Source: a filamentous cyanobacterium CCP2 (GTDB lineage Bacteria > Cyanobacteriota > Cyanobacteriia > Elainellales > Elainellaceae). Taken from it: 39,549 nt of DNA. Each line of letters opens with the position of its first letter. Within the stretch, counting starts at the first letter, position 1. Below, piece after piece: positions 10,601 to 18,978 of this stretch. Both the position numbers and the translations under genes were made by a program. Location: positions 1 to 39,549 of the forward strand of contig PVWD01000024.1 in NCBI GenBank assembly GCA_003003615.1. Direction: 5' to 3'. The notes below the pieces were generated by a model that worked only from the letters and a program-made list of their open reading frames with translations, had not been told where the DNA came from and made no database searches.

Positions 10601-13600
10601 ATACAACGGTGTCCCTGCTGCTGAAGGTGATCGGATAGTGCCTGCCCAATGCCGCTGGTGTCTGCCAGAATCAGCCAGGTTCCGGGGGAATGGTTGCCGT
10701 TCTTTTCAGGGATACCGGCCGGACGGGGTGACTGTCGCCATTCCACGTCATATAGCCAATCTTTGATGGAGGGTGGGGCAGGTGGACGATCGGGCTGAAG
10801 CAATAAATCCAGCAGTTTGGGCAACAGATGCAACTCATCAGTTGAAAACTGGCCCATTGAAGCGAACTGCTGAATGATCTGTTGTGGAGTGCTGGTGTTG
10901 AGGCGATCGACTAAAAGTGGAATCGAATGGTGCTTGCTATTTCCATTACTATGACTATTTGCATGACCATTAAAGTGACGATTTTGAAGACTAGTTTCTG
11001 ATTGTTCTTTGGCTAAAGGAGCGATTTCAGGAATGTTTGCCCAATAGCGTTGTCTTTGAAAGGGATAGGTTGGTAAAGCCAATCGGTGATGGAAGTAAAT
11101 ACGATCGACTTTTGCCCAATCAACTGCAACTCCTCTAACATACAACTGGCTCAAACTCTGGAATATTTGCTGACGATCGTTTCGTCCAGGATATAGGCTG
11201 GGCAACCAGACCCCAACGCCCTCTGGCAAACAGTAGCGGCCCATACCCGCCAAGGTTGGTTTTGGCCCAACTTCTACGAATAACTCGTACCCCTGTTCAT
11301 ACACTGCTGCTATTCCTTGGGCAAATCGGACAGGCTGCCGCACATGCTCACACCAGTATGTAGGAGTAGCAATTTCACTCGTCACGATCGTCCCAGTTAG
11401 GTTAGAAATCAGCTTAATTTTTGGTGTGGCATACTTTACCTCAGCAGCAATTTGGGCAAACTCTGCCAGCATCGGTTCCATTAATGGTGAATGGAACGCA
11501 TGGGAAACCGTCAGCTTTTTAGACTTAATTCCATCCTGACGCAACGCAGCAATGACCGTCTCTACCGCCTGCCGTTCCCCCGAAACCACAATACTTTTCG
11601 GGCCATTAATCGCCGCGATCGCCACTGTGTCTCGATAGGGTTGAATTACCTGCTGCACCTGGATTTCACTGGCAAACACCGCGACCATTGCACCATTTTC
11701 CGGCAAAGCTTGCATTAAGCGCGATCGGGCAGCAATCAGCTTTAAGCCATCCTCCAGGCTAAACACCCCTGCCACACAAGCCGCCACATATTCCCCAACG
11801 CTGTGCCCCATCACGATCGACGGCTCAATCCCCCAAGATTTCCACAACTGGGTGAGGGCATACTCTAGGGCAAAGAGAGCGGGCTGCGTGTAGGCTGTCT
11901 GATCCAGAATCGAGCTGATAGGTTGGGAATCGCTATCCGCAGAGTACAAGACGGAGAGAAGTGGCTGCTTTAAATAAGGACGTAGAATTTCATCACAGCG
12001 ATCGAGGGTTTGGCGAAAGATGGGTTCCGTTTCATACAGATGTTTGCCCATACCAATGTACTGTGATCCCTGTCCAGTGTAGAGAAAAGCAATTTTGGGA
12101 GGCCTTCGGATCTTCACCTGCCCTTTCACCATTCCGTCTAAATCTTTATCTTGAATGAATCTATTTAAGGATTCACAAGCTTTCCCTGAAGAATCCGCAA
12201 CGACGGTGAGACGATGATCAAAATGTGATCGTCCCGTATTCGCTGTATAGCACACATCTGCGAGTGAAACTTCAGCATGAACGGTCAAAAAATCCCGGTA
12301 GGACTGGGCTAGCTCCTTCAGGGCAGCTTCACTTTTGGCAGAGAGACTGAGGAGGTGAAAGAACCGATCGTTAGAGGATGCAGCTTGATGGGCAGGCTGA
12401 CCCGTCAAGTTAAAATTATTTGGATTAAAGCTAGCGATCGGCTTTTCATCAGATATTTCTTCATTCTCAGAATCGGGCAGCTTAAAATCTGGATGGGCTT
12501 CTTCTAAAACCACATGACAATTCGTGCCGCCAAAGCCAAAGGCACTAATTCCAGCCAGCCGATGATCCACTGACCAGGGCTGGCGATCGGTGGGAATGCC
12601 AAAGGTTGTGCCCTCTAGGGAAAGGTAAGGATTCAGTTGCTTGAAGTGGAGATGGGGGGGAATCTCCTGATGCTGCAAGGCAAGCACGACTTTGATTAAA
12701 CTGGCAATCCCGGAAGCGGCTTCTAAGTGCCCAATATTGGTTTTAAGAGAGCCGATCCAGCAGGGTTGATCCGGTTGGCGATCGTTCATCAGTACAGACT
12801 TCAGGGCTTTGAATTCGATTGGATCACCTAAAGATGTGCCTGTGCCGTGGGTTTCCACATAGCTAATTTGGGATGGTTGGATGCCCGCCTGCTCTAGGGC
12901 TTTGCGAATTACTGCCTGCTGGGCCGGCCCGTTGGGAGCCGTCAGACCATTACTCAGACCATCCTGATTCACCGCAGTTCCGCGAATTACCGCCTGAATT
13001 CTGTCTCCATCCCGCAATGCATCTGAAAGCCGTTTGAGCAGCACCACGCCGCAACCCTCACCGCGTACATAACCATCGGCACTGGCATCAAAGGTTTTAC
13101 AGCGACCATCTGCCGCCATCATTCGGGCATGGGAATAGGTAATAAACGGTTCAGGAGACAGCATCAGACTCACTCCGCCCACCAAGCAGGCATTGGATTC
13201 TCCCAATTGCAGACTGCGACAGGCAAAGTGAACTGCTACCAAAGAAGACGAGCAAGCCGTTTCCACGACCACGCTTGGCCCACGTAAATTCAGCGTGTAG
13301 GAAAGGCGATTGGCAGCAATGGAAAGCGTATTACCCGTGCCATCGTAGGCATTCGCCTGGGTAATATCTCTAGACAGCAGACGGCAGTAATCATAATTGC
13401 CGATGCCCATAAATACCCCAGTCTGGCTGCCACTGAGCGAACTAGGCGCGATTCCTGCATTTTCGATCGCCTCCCAAGCGACCTCTAGCACCAAACGCTG
13501 CTGCGGATCAATTCGCTCTGCCTCACGGGGCGAAATGCCAAAGAAACTGGCATCAAATTGATCCACTTGGTCAAGAAATCCACCCCAGCGGGTATACATT

Positions 13601-13767
13601 TTTCCTGGTTTTCCAGGCTCCGGATCGTAATAGTGATCAACATCCCAGCGATCGATCGGCACTTCTGTAATGGCATCTGTACCCTTTTGTAAAAGCTGCC
13701 AAAACGCTGCCGGATGATTTGCTCCAGGAAAACGACAACCAATCCCAATAATTGCGATGGATTCCAC
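7699..13767 (-). CDS. Type I polyketide synthase, KS-AT-KR-ACP-thioester reductase
   Basis: A 2022-residue type I PKS module. KS (1-425) has Cys172 in ETACSSS, His307 and His347. AT (about 555-860) has Ser656 in GHSVGE and HAFH at 756-759, the malonyl-CoA signature. A His/Asn-rich linker near 932-946 follows. The KR region (about 1005-1430) has TGGLGALG at 1257-1264, an LDD motif at 1342-1344 (B-type stereochemistry) and Tyr1399. ACP has Ser1564 in GMDSL. The terminal reductase (about 1650-2022) has GATGFLG from 1653 and Tyr1811/Lys1815. There are no DH, ER, MT or TE domains. Release is therefore reductive, giving aldehyde or alcohol. GTG 13767, preceded by AGAGG and giving the usual MESIAIIGIG start, is preferred to GTG 13782. 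It lies between the AurF/CylC-like gene and the GT4 gene. Confidence 0.95.
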   Translation of the reverse strand: MESIAIIGIGCRFPGANHPAAFWQLLQKGTDAITEVPIDRWDVDHYYDPEPGKPGKMYTRWGGFLDQVDQFDASFFGISPREAERIDPQQRLVLEVAWEAIENAGIAPSSLSGSQTGVFMGIGNYDYCRLLSRDITQANAYDGTGNTLSIAANRLSYTLNLRGPSVVVETACSSSLVAVHFACRSLQLGESNACLVGGVSLMLSPEPFITYSHARMMAADGRCKTFDASADGYVRGEGCGVVLLKRLSDALRDGDRIQAVIRGTAVNQDGLSNGLTAPNGPAQQAVIRKALEQAGIQPSQISYVETHGTGTSLGDPIEFKALKSVLMNDRQPDQPCWIGSLKTNIGHLEAASGIASLIKVVLALQHQEIPPHLHFKQLNPYLSLEGTTFGIPTDRQPWSVDHRLAGISAFGFGGTNCHVVLEEAHPDFKLPDSENEEISDEKPIASFNPNNFNLTGQPAHQAASSNDRFFHLLSLSAKSEAALKELAQSYRDFLTVHAEVSLADVCYTANTGRSHFDHRLTVVADSSGKACESLNRFIQDKDLDGMVKGQVKIRRPPKIAFLYTGQGSQYIGMGKHLYETEPIFRQTLDRCDEILRPYLKQPLLSVLYSADSDSQPISSILDQTAYTQPALFALEYALTQLWKSWGIEPSIVMGHSVGEYVAACVAGVFSLEDGLKLIAARSRLMQALPENGAMVAVFASEIQVQQVIQPYRDTVAIAAINGPKSIVVSGERQAVETVIAALRQDGIKSKKLTVSHAFHSPLMEPMLAEFAQIAAEVKYATPKIKLISNLTGTIVTSEIATPTYWCEHVRQPVRFAQGIAAVYEQGYELFVEVGPKPTLAGMGRYCLPEGVGVWLPSLYPGRNDRQQIFQSLSQLYVRGVAVDWAKVDRIYFHHRLALPTYPFQRQRYWANIPEIAPLAKEQSETSLQNRHFNGHANSHSNGNSKHHSIPLLVDRLNTSTPQQIIQQFASMGQFSTDELHLLPKLLDLLLQPDRPPAPPSIKDWLYDVEWRQSPRPAGIPEKNGNHSPGTWLILADTSGIGQALSDHLQQQGHRCILVYPGNAYEAEANQTRRINPTHSEDFDQLLDSLNSLDTLDHPLQGILHLWSLECSTSSDLAAAQKVGVGSALLLLQALMRHKSSTSPRLWFITQGAVSMGRSLPAIAQAPLWGFGRVIALEHPEVWGGLIDLAPEVNLAHETGQAKITTLLADITDPQGDDHLAFRDGQRYVARLVQKALPEKISPEMGVALRSDASYLITGGLGALGLKVAQWMVDRGARQLILTGRRGASEVAQTVITKLEQAGAKVLVLQGNVAETADVSKMLETIASSLSPLCGIIHAAGVLDDGILLQQNWERFTRVMQPKVQGAWNLHQLTQTLPIDFFVTFSSAASLLGSPGQGNYAAANAFMDALAHYRRAQGLPGLSINWGPWSDAGMAASLDQRNQERLTTQGIQPIASEQGLQVLEQVLGQEIAQIGVLPFDWSVFGQQFSNTSPPSLLAEVMGEITPLETVQPALSEVRLQLQAVPAEDRPAQVITYLQGQIAKVLGLPMSELNPEQPLHELGMDSLMAVELTSLIRAELQVELPIRALVEDPSIASIGAIVLEQLTPEVHSTGKTESKGNDLDLNAEVVLDPAIHPDNAQMPMVGEPTSILLTGATGFLGAFLLQELLEQTPADIYCLVRAEDLESAAERLQKNLQAYDLWQEAFGARIIPVLGDLAQPQLGMTPAQYEQLARKIDAIYHNGALLNYVYPYSRFKPINVLGTQEVLRFACQTKVKPVHHVSSVAVFESSAYYGKRVTESDPIDRSEGIYLGYSQSKWVSEKLVQIAGKRGLPITIHRPPLVSGHSQTGVWNTQGFLCRMMKGSIQLGCMMDDLDLMLDLSPVDYNSRAIVYLSQQKSAFGKAFHLQNPHLLHWSKLVDFICSMGYPMERVSYEEWQLRLSQQRDNPLYPLLPFFRHRWSDQQLTYIELNEQGYRPEIGYEETLVALSGSSIVCPPLDEKLLQIYFSYFIRSGFLEAPKIRVHR

Positions 13768-13835
13768 AACCAGACCTCTCACAGTAAGTACTTTAGAGTG
13801 TCAGCAAGACTGACGACAAAGGAATTGCTCTGTCC

Positions 13836-15272
13836 TCACGGGGTTCGATCTTGGGCAACCGAATCAGAGAATTGCTCAAAGGCTTTAATGTTGTTTTGCA
13901 GAGCTTTTTCAATGGAGCCACCTGCTGCCATCAGCCGCACCTCGCGGTTCACATCCCACAAATAATCCAACTTAGAGAAATGCCAGCGCATATCGTTGAG
14001 TAGGCGATCGTGATACTTAAGATTCCCATGGAACCCGTCATGCTCTTGGCATAGGCATTTTTTCAACCAGTACAATGCATCCACCTCGGACATTTCAAAT
14101 ACCGGAGACTGCAACAGTTTGTAGAATGAAAACATGAAATCTTGATCACTGCGAAAGATGGCAGGAAAAGCACCGGAAAGACCACTCAAGCCAACTTGCT
14201 GCGCTCGGTAGATGGTCAAATTGGCGATTAATTTTTCGTAGGCTGTGGGTTTGGCAAAATCCTTGTACAAATCCTCGGCAATCAGTTGGGAGGTGGTAGT
14301 GTGGAAGGCTTCATCCATCAGGTGATTAAAAGAAACGGCAGTGGGGGCAGGAATAAACTGTCCGTTTTTTTCTAAATCCCGATAGTGCTGCACATAGCAA
14401 TACTCATAATTTTTGAGCAGCATATTCGCCATGAAGCGGGTGACATAAAACACACACGCCAAAAAGGGAGAACTGCCGCAGTTAAGCGTAAAGAATTGCA
14501 GGAGCGATCGGGGGGCAATTTGTCCGAGCAATCCAGTAGTCTGAGCTGGGATCGCCTCACCTTTTTGGTCAAGCTTTTTCAGGTAATTGGAGTAATAATT
14601 TGCCTGGTTTTTCAGCATCACCTGATTCGTGACAAACCGAAAAGTTGTGTCCTGAAACGCTGACAGGAGAGAAGTCTGGCGGTTGATGGAAAAAGGCGAT
14701 CGTAACTTTGATTTTTTCAACCTAGACGGCTGACCCTGCACCGACTTACCCTGCATTGATGCATTCAATCCAGCTTGCCCCAACAATTCTCGCTTCGTTT
14801 TATATCCAATGTTGTGAAATGCATGGATATGATGCCGCTCTTGATCCGTTTCCAGGTCTAACTCCTGGCACAATGTGTCGTATCCCTTTAAATTTGTGAA
14901 AACGCCAGCCGTCACCTGATTGTACAAAATCGCATTCGCTTCCGTTGCCGCAGTTTGGTTATATTGCGTTGCCCAATAGAGATGATTGAGAGCTTTGCGT
15001 TGTGACAAAGTTGCTTCTTCGTAAAGGGGAGTGCCGTATAGAATGGAGAGTTCAGCCTGCCCCCAAAAGTAATCACCATTATCGCGATAGTTGAAGCTTG
15101 AGTCGAGGGCTTCTATCTTCTCAGTATAGTCCGACTCTGTGTTGCGTCGATAGTTAATTTCGGTCAGCTTAATGTGCTTTTTGACCTTCTCGCAGCTTGT
15201 TTCAGGTGAAGCCGTAAAAGTATTCTGAGCAGCCGCATTCTGAGAAACCGGAGTTTGAGTTGTGTCAATCAT
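13836..15272 (-). CDS. AurF/CylC-like dimetal-carboxylate oxygenase or halogenase
   Basis: A 478-residue protein from the ATG at 15272. The frame stays open up to 15482, but the extra 70 residues look non-coding. It carries the ligand pattern of the AurF family: Glu111, then E-x2-H at Glu145/His148, Glu290, and H-x3-E-x2-H at His317/Glu321/His324. The spacing matches that of AurF (Glu to Glu 34 against 35; Glu to His 27 against 27). Known relatives include the N-oxygenase AurF and cyanobacterial CylC/BrtJ-type halogenases, which chlorinate unactivated carbons of fatty acyl chains. The flanking free-standing ACP and FAAL match the CylA-CylB-CylC arrangement, so action on an ACP-bound fatty acyl chain is likely. 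Halogenation rather than hydroxylation or desaturation is inferred from context only. Confidence 0.82.
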   Translation of the reverse strand: MIDTTQTPVSQNAAAQNTFTASPETSCEKVKKHIKLTEINYRRNTESDYTEKIEALDSSFNYRDNGDYFWGQAELSILYGTPLYEEATLSQRKALNHLYWATQYNQTAATEANAILYNQVTAGVFTNLKGYDTLCQELDLETDQERHHIHAFHNIGYKTKRELLGQAGLNASMQGKSVQGQPSRLKKSKLRSPFSINRQTSLLSAFQDTTFRFVTNQVMLKNQANYYSNYLKKLDQKGEAIPAQTTGLLGQIAPRSLLQFFTLNCGSSPFLACVFYVTRFMANMLLKNYEYCYVQHYRDLEKNGQFIPAPTAVSFNHLMDEAFHTTTSQLIAEDLYKDFAKPTAYEKLIANLTIYRAQQVGLSGLSGAFPAIFRSDQDFMFSFYKLLQSPVFEMSEVDALYWLKKCLCQEHDGFHGNLKYHDRLLNDMRWHFSKLDYLWDVNREVRLMAAGGSIEKALQNNIKAFEQFSDSVAQDRTP

Positions 15273-15310
15273 AGTACGCTTTGTCAGGACAATGTCCCTG
15301 CGAGTACAAC

Positions 15311-15363
15311 GTGGTGAATAATTTGTGCCGTGAATAATCTGTATCGGTGTGTGCCGTGAATAC
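15311..15363. repeat. Direct repeats upstream of the AurF/CylC-like gene
   Basis: A perfect 13-bp direct repeat, TGTGCCGTGAATA, lies at 15324-15336 and 15350-15362, so the copies are 26 bp apart (about 2.5 helical turns). A weaker third copy, GTGGTGAATA, lies at 15311-15320. The array sits 40-90 bp upstream of the ATG at 15272, where a transcription factor could bind. AraC-type proteins often use direct repeats, and one is encoded nearby, but the link is speculative. Confidence 0.45.
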
Positions 15364-15495
15364 AAGTGGAGTGCGATCGAATCAGGATAAGCTTCTCCTG
15401 CATGGGTTCTTCTAGAATCGCGATGAAAACCGTAGGGCAGATATTTTGCCCACACAGGCAATATAGAAGCTACGAAAAACATGAGTGACGCTCTT

Positions 15496-15513
15496 GTAAG
15501 ATGAGCATCTTGC
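15496..15513. repeat. Short hairpin between ACP and AurF/CylC-like genes
   Basis: GTAAGATG (15496-15503) and CATCTTGC (15506-15513) form an 8-bp stem, allowing one G-U pair, with a 2-nt gap. The 11-mer CATCTTGCCTG at 15506 recurs at 39056-39066 in a similar hairpin, so this may be a dispersed palindromic repeat. It lies just after the ACP stop on the transcribed strand and could also process or attenuate the message. Confidence 0.4.
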
Positions 15514-15533
15514 CTGTCTTTGCATCAAAAATG

Positions 15534-15863
15534 CTAAGCCGCCGCTTTGAATTCCTCTGCTAAATGCTGAGTAAACGACTCCACTGTGGGATAGTCATAG
15601 AGCAACGTTGGGTCAAGCTTTCTCCCTAACCAGTCTTCTAAATCACCCGTCATGCCGATCGCCACAGCAGAATCTAAACCATAGCAGTCAAACGGAACGG
15701 TAACATCCACTTCATCCGGAGAAATTTCTAATAGTTCTGCCAAATATTCAACAATCCAAGACTGAATTTCTGTTGAATTTGGGATTTCCTGGGGAGAACT
15801 TTCTGCACTATTGTGATTGCTTTGCGAAACCATAGACAACGCGAATTGATTTGAGCTTTCCAT
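15534..15863 (-). CDS. Free-standing acyl carrier protein
   Basis: A 109-residue protein whose C-terminal 75 residues form an acyl carrier domain. The phosphopantetheine attachment Ser65 lies in YGLDSAVAI, followed by the usual LLYDYPTVESFTQHLA helix. The first 30 residues are a polar Ser/Asn-rich extension. It is a type II carrier of the kind paired with FAAL enzymes, and the FAAL gene is the next gene in the divergent direction. It probably receives the fatty acyl group from FAAL and presents it to the AurF/CylC-like enzyme and then to the PKS ketosynthase. It is the first gene of the minus-strand operon. The 261-nt gap to the next gene contains a hairpin and direct repeats. Confidence 0.92.
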   Translation of the reverse strand: MESSNQFALSMVSQSNHNSAESSPQEIPNSTEIQSWIVEYLAELLEISPDEVDVTVPFDCYGLDSAVAIGMTGDLEDWLGRKLDPTLLYDYPTVESFTQHLAEEFKAAA

Positions 15864-17025
15864 CTTTACAACCTTCGTACCAAATTGACTAAAAATGCTT
15901 TAAATGTACCTTTGTCAGTCAGTAAAACTGAAACCTATGGCTGCGGTTTTTAAACAGCGATCGACCCAATGATAGATTCCAAAAAAATTGATCCAAGCTC
16001 ACTAAAATTTCAATTTGCGGTATCAATTCAGAATGACAACAAAACAGAGAATTTGCTGCGATCTAAACCTAAGCCAGACATAAGCCTGAAGACCATCCCA
16101 CTGCTAACCCATGAATAATTCAGTTGTGACAATTCTGCTGCCAGCAACTTACAGCACAACCCCTTGAGTAAGTAACCACTTAGGTGAGCCGCTTTGTTTG
16201 GTCAATCATCTAGCCAACGATTTCTATGGGCAAATTCCAGAGAACAGCAAAAACAAGGCTCTTTTCATGGGGGATTCGCAAGGGAAATTCTGTTTCTGTT
16301 TTGTCTAAATTTGAGAGAAGCTCTCGAAAGTAGATTACAGGAGGTTAAGCGCGTTCAGCAATGAATAATCTTTTGATCCAACTAACGTTTTTTTCGGTTT
16401 TGGAGTTTCGTAAACTAGAACACGATCGCTTGAAGAGAGAGCGATTGTTTGGTTCCGTACATAACTCCTAAACGGGCTAGCTTCTACAAGTTTTTCATTC
16501 CTTTGCAGTGATGCAGATCTAACTTTATCATCAGAAAGCTACCTCTTGAGATAGATGGAAAAAACTTTAACAGAGCGCAAATTAAGGATGACCAAAATAA
16601 TCTCGAAAGAGAGTAATTTCTTTTGTGAAGACTATGTAAAAAGTAGCGATAGAAACCTAAAGCATTCTTAAGAAGATGTTATTAACTATTGGTATTGCGT
16701 GAGGAATTGAGAAATTTTGTTCTTTTTCCAGGGACTAGAATCATTTCCGAATAGCAGCACATCGATCGCAGTTCAGCCACAGCAGATCTTCTCTCAATGA
16801 ATTGCAGAGCAACATCGCTGAGGATGAACCGTAGAGTGCCAAAACGCTGAACTATCTTTTAACTTGTGTTCTCTAGACTCCGTTTGATATTGAGATTAAT
16901 TCTGTAGTTTGTTGTCAATGACTGAAGCCGAATTGCTTGAGTCAATATGTTGATGAACTTGGACAAACTGCACGGTGTTGCACGATGATCTTGCACGATT
17001 GGAACTTGACAGGAAGTACAAGACG
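15864..17025. promoter_or_regulatory. Long divergent intergenic region (ACP | FAAL)
   Basis: About 1.16 kb without a convincing gene, AT-rich, between the two divergent halves of the biosynthetic locus. It must hold the promoters of both. A 9-bp inverted repeat (ACGATCGCT, 16422-16430; AGCGATTGT, 16440-16448, one G-U) is the clearest structure. A strong AGGAGG at 16339-16344 lies 16 nt before a 36-codon ORF (16361-16471), which is too far for normal initiation. I cannot assign -10/-35 elements with confidence. Confidence 0.5.
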
Positions 17026-18858
17026 ATGACTTGTTTTACCCACTCAGCTAACAGTCAGGACAATCTGTTGACCTTCGTTGATTTACTCTCTCACCGAGCA
17101 ACGCACCAGCCCAATCAGGTCGCTTACACTTTCTTATTGGATGGCGAAACTGAAGCATTGAGCTTGACGTATCATGACTTAGAACAACAGGCCCGCTCGA
17201 TCGCTACCCATCTTCAACGGTTAGATGCAGCTGGATCGAGTGCAATGTTGGTTTATCCGCCCGGTTTGGACTTTATCACCGCTTTTTTTGGCTGTCTGTA
17301 TGCAGGGGTCGTTGCCGTTCCAGCTTACCCACCTCGGCGAAATCAAAATTTGTCGCGGTTGCAGGCAATCGTTGCTTCGTCCCAAGCAAAGTTAGCATTA
17401 ACCACAACGGCACTAAAGCAAACAATTGAGGCGCGGTTTGCTGAAGAACCTGAGTTAGAACCGTTAAAATGGTTGGCGATCGATGACATCAATCTAAATC
17501 TGGCAGGAAATTGGCAGAACCCAAACCTAAAGCCGGATAGCCTGGCCTTCCTACAATACACTTCTGGCTCAACGGGAACACCAAAAGGGGTAATGGTAAG
17601 CCATCACAACTTGATGCACAACTCTGCTCTGATTAACCAATGTTTTGCCGACACACCCAACAGTTTGGGGGTTAGTTGGTTGCCCCCTTACCACGACATG
17701 GGCTTAATTGGCGGCATCCTTCAACCGCTCTACGTGGGTGCTCCCATGGTTTTGATGTCCCCTGTCATGTTTTTACAAAAGCCTGTACGGTGGCTCCAAG
17801 CCATTTCTCAGTTCAAAGCAACCACGAGCGGCGGCCCCAATTTTGCCTACGATCTCTGCTTGCGTAAAATTACGCCAGCTCAATGGGAAACGCTCGATTT
17901 GAGTTGCTGGAACGTTGCCTTTACAGGGGCTGAACCTGTGCGGGCAGAGACATTAGAGCAATTTGCTGAAATGTTTGCTCCATGCGGTTTTCAAAAATCA
18001 GCATTTCAGGCTTGCTATGGCATGGCCGAAACCACGTTGATTGTGTCGGGTGGTGCAAAAGGGGCTTTACCTGCGGTTCAACGGCTAGATGGTGCGGCTC
18101 TGGAACAACATCGGGTGGTAACTGTAAAGGATAATCGGGACGGTAGCCGGGCGATCGTCAGTTGTGGAAAACCGATGGGTGACTTGAATGTACGAATTGT
18201 TGATCCAGCAAATTTAACCGTCTGCCCTGACAACCAAGTTGGAGAAATTTGGGTGGCGGGAGCAAGTGTGGCCCAGGGCTATTGGAATCGTCCGGAGCAG
18301 ACAGAACAAGCTTTCCAGGCTCATTTATCTGATACTCAGGATGGGCCATTTCTGCGAACTGGAGATTTAGGATTTTTGCAAGAAGGTGAATTGTTCATTA
18401 CCGGACGCATCAAGGATTTGATGATTATCCGAGGACAGAATCATTATCCCCAAGATATTGAACAGACGATCGAGAAAAGCCATCCATCCTTACGTCCGGG
18501 TTGCGGAGCCGCATTTACAGTCGATGTGAAGGGCGAAGAGCGATTGGTTATTGTTCAAGAAGTTGAACGTAGTCATCTCCGAAAAGTGAATATTAAAGAA
18601 GTGGTGCAAGCGATTAGCTACGCCGTTACTGCCGAACATGGTTTGCAAATTTATGCGACGGTTTTAGTGAAAACGGGAAGTATTCCTAAAACATCAAGTG
18701 GCAAGATTCAAAGACATGCCTGTCGATCGCAATTTTTAGCTGGTCAGTTGAATGTTGTAGAGGATTGGAGCGAGAATCCGCAAAACAAGTCAAAATTCAT
18801 GCATTTACAGACTGAAGTAGAAACATTACTGCAAGCCTTAACGACCAGCAAACGTTGA
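17026..18858 (+). CDS. Fatty acyl-AMP ligase (FAAL)
   Basis: A 610-residue adenylate-forming enzyme. The upstream GTG at 16975 is possible, but ATG 17026 has AGGAAG nine bases before it and gives normal FAAL length. The ATP-binding loop YTSGSTGTPKG is at residues 178-188. The hinge region reads RTGDLGFLQEGELFITGR, followed by KDLMIIRGQNHYPQDIE, which is typical of FAALs. The C-terminal SGKIQR contains the catalytic Lys. FAALs make acyl-AMP from a free fatty acid and transfer the acyl group to an ACP without CoA. The free-standing ACP gene is the nearest divergent neighbour, so this is probably the loading enzyme of the cluster. It is followed by the regulator and exporter genes in the same direction. 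Confidence 0.94.
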   Translation: MTCFTHSANSQDNLLTFVDLLSHRATHQPNQVAYTFLLDGETEALSLTYHDLEQQARSIATHLQRLDAAGSSAMLVYPPGLDFITAFFGCLYAGVVAVPAYPPRRNQNLSRLQAIVASSQAKLALTTTALKQTIEARFAEEPELEPLKWLAIDDINLNLAGNWQNPNLKPDSLAFLQYTSGSTGTPKGVMVSHHNLMHNSALINQCFADTPNSLGVSWLPPYHDMGLIGGILQPLYVGAPMVLMSPVMFLQKPVRWLQAISQFKATTSGGPNFAYDLCLRKITPAQWETLDLSCWNVAFTGAEPVRAETLEQFAEMFAPCGFQKSAFQACYGMAETTLIVSGGAKGALPAVQRLDGAALEQHRVVTVKDNRDGSRAIVSCGKPMGDLNVRIVDPANLTVCPDNQVGEIWVAGASVAQGYWNRPEQTEQAFQAHLSDTQDGPFLRTGDLGFLQEGELFITGRIKDLMIIRGQNHYPQDIEQTIEKSHPSLRPGCGAAFTVDVKGEERLVIVQEVERSHLRKVNIKEVVQAISYAVTAEHGLQIYATVLVKTGSIPKTSSGKIQRHACRSQFLAGQLNVVEDWSENPQNKSKFMHLQTEVETLLQALTTSKR

Positions 18859-18978
18859 AGTTTTGCTACCATGACGGTCTGCCATCTTCGATCCCAAAGT
18901 TCTTGCTTAGGTATGTCCTGGAATTGGCTCTAGGAATAAACAGCATCAGTTCAGTCTCATTTCTTACGGAGGGTGCAG

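Noticed and set aside
4638-13767. Identification as a heterocyst glycolipid (hgl) locus
   Set aside because: The PKS domain set is in one protein, and FAAL, a free ACP and an AurF/CylC-like enzyme are extra. Similar logic is not identity, and no heterocyst gene is present.
15273-15482. 70-residue N-terminal extension of the AurF/CylC-like protein
   Set aside because: It is open by chance, overlaps repeats and a hairpin region, and gives a Cys/Arg/His-mixed sequence unlike the family. ATG 15272 gives normal length.
16361-16471. 36-codon ORF in the ACP-FAAL gap with AGGAGG upstream
   Set aside because: The ribosome binding sequence is 16 nt from the ATG, too far, and the peptide resembles nothing I know. 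It is kept only as a note in the intergenic feature.
7699-18858. Olefin synthase (terminal alkene) pathway
   Set aside because: That pathway ends in sulfotransferase and thioesterase domains. Here the PKS ends in a thioester reductase and FAAL is a separate protein.
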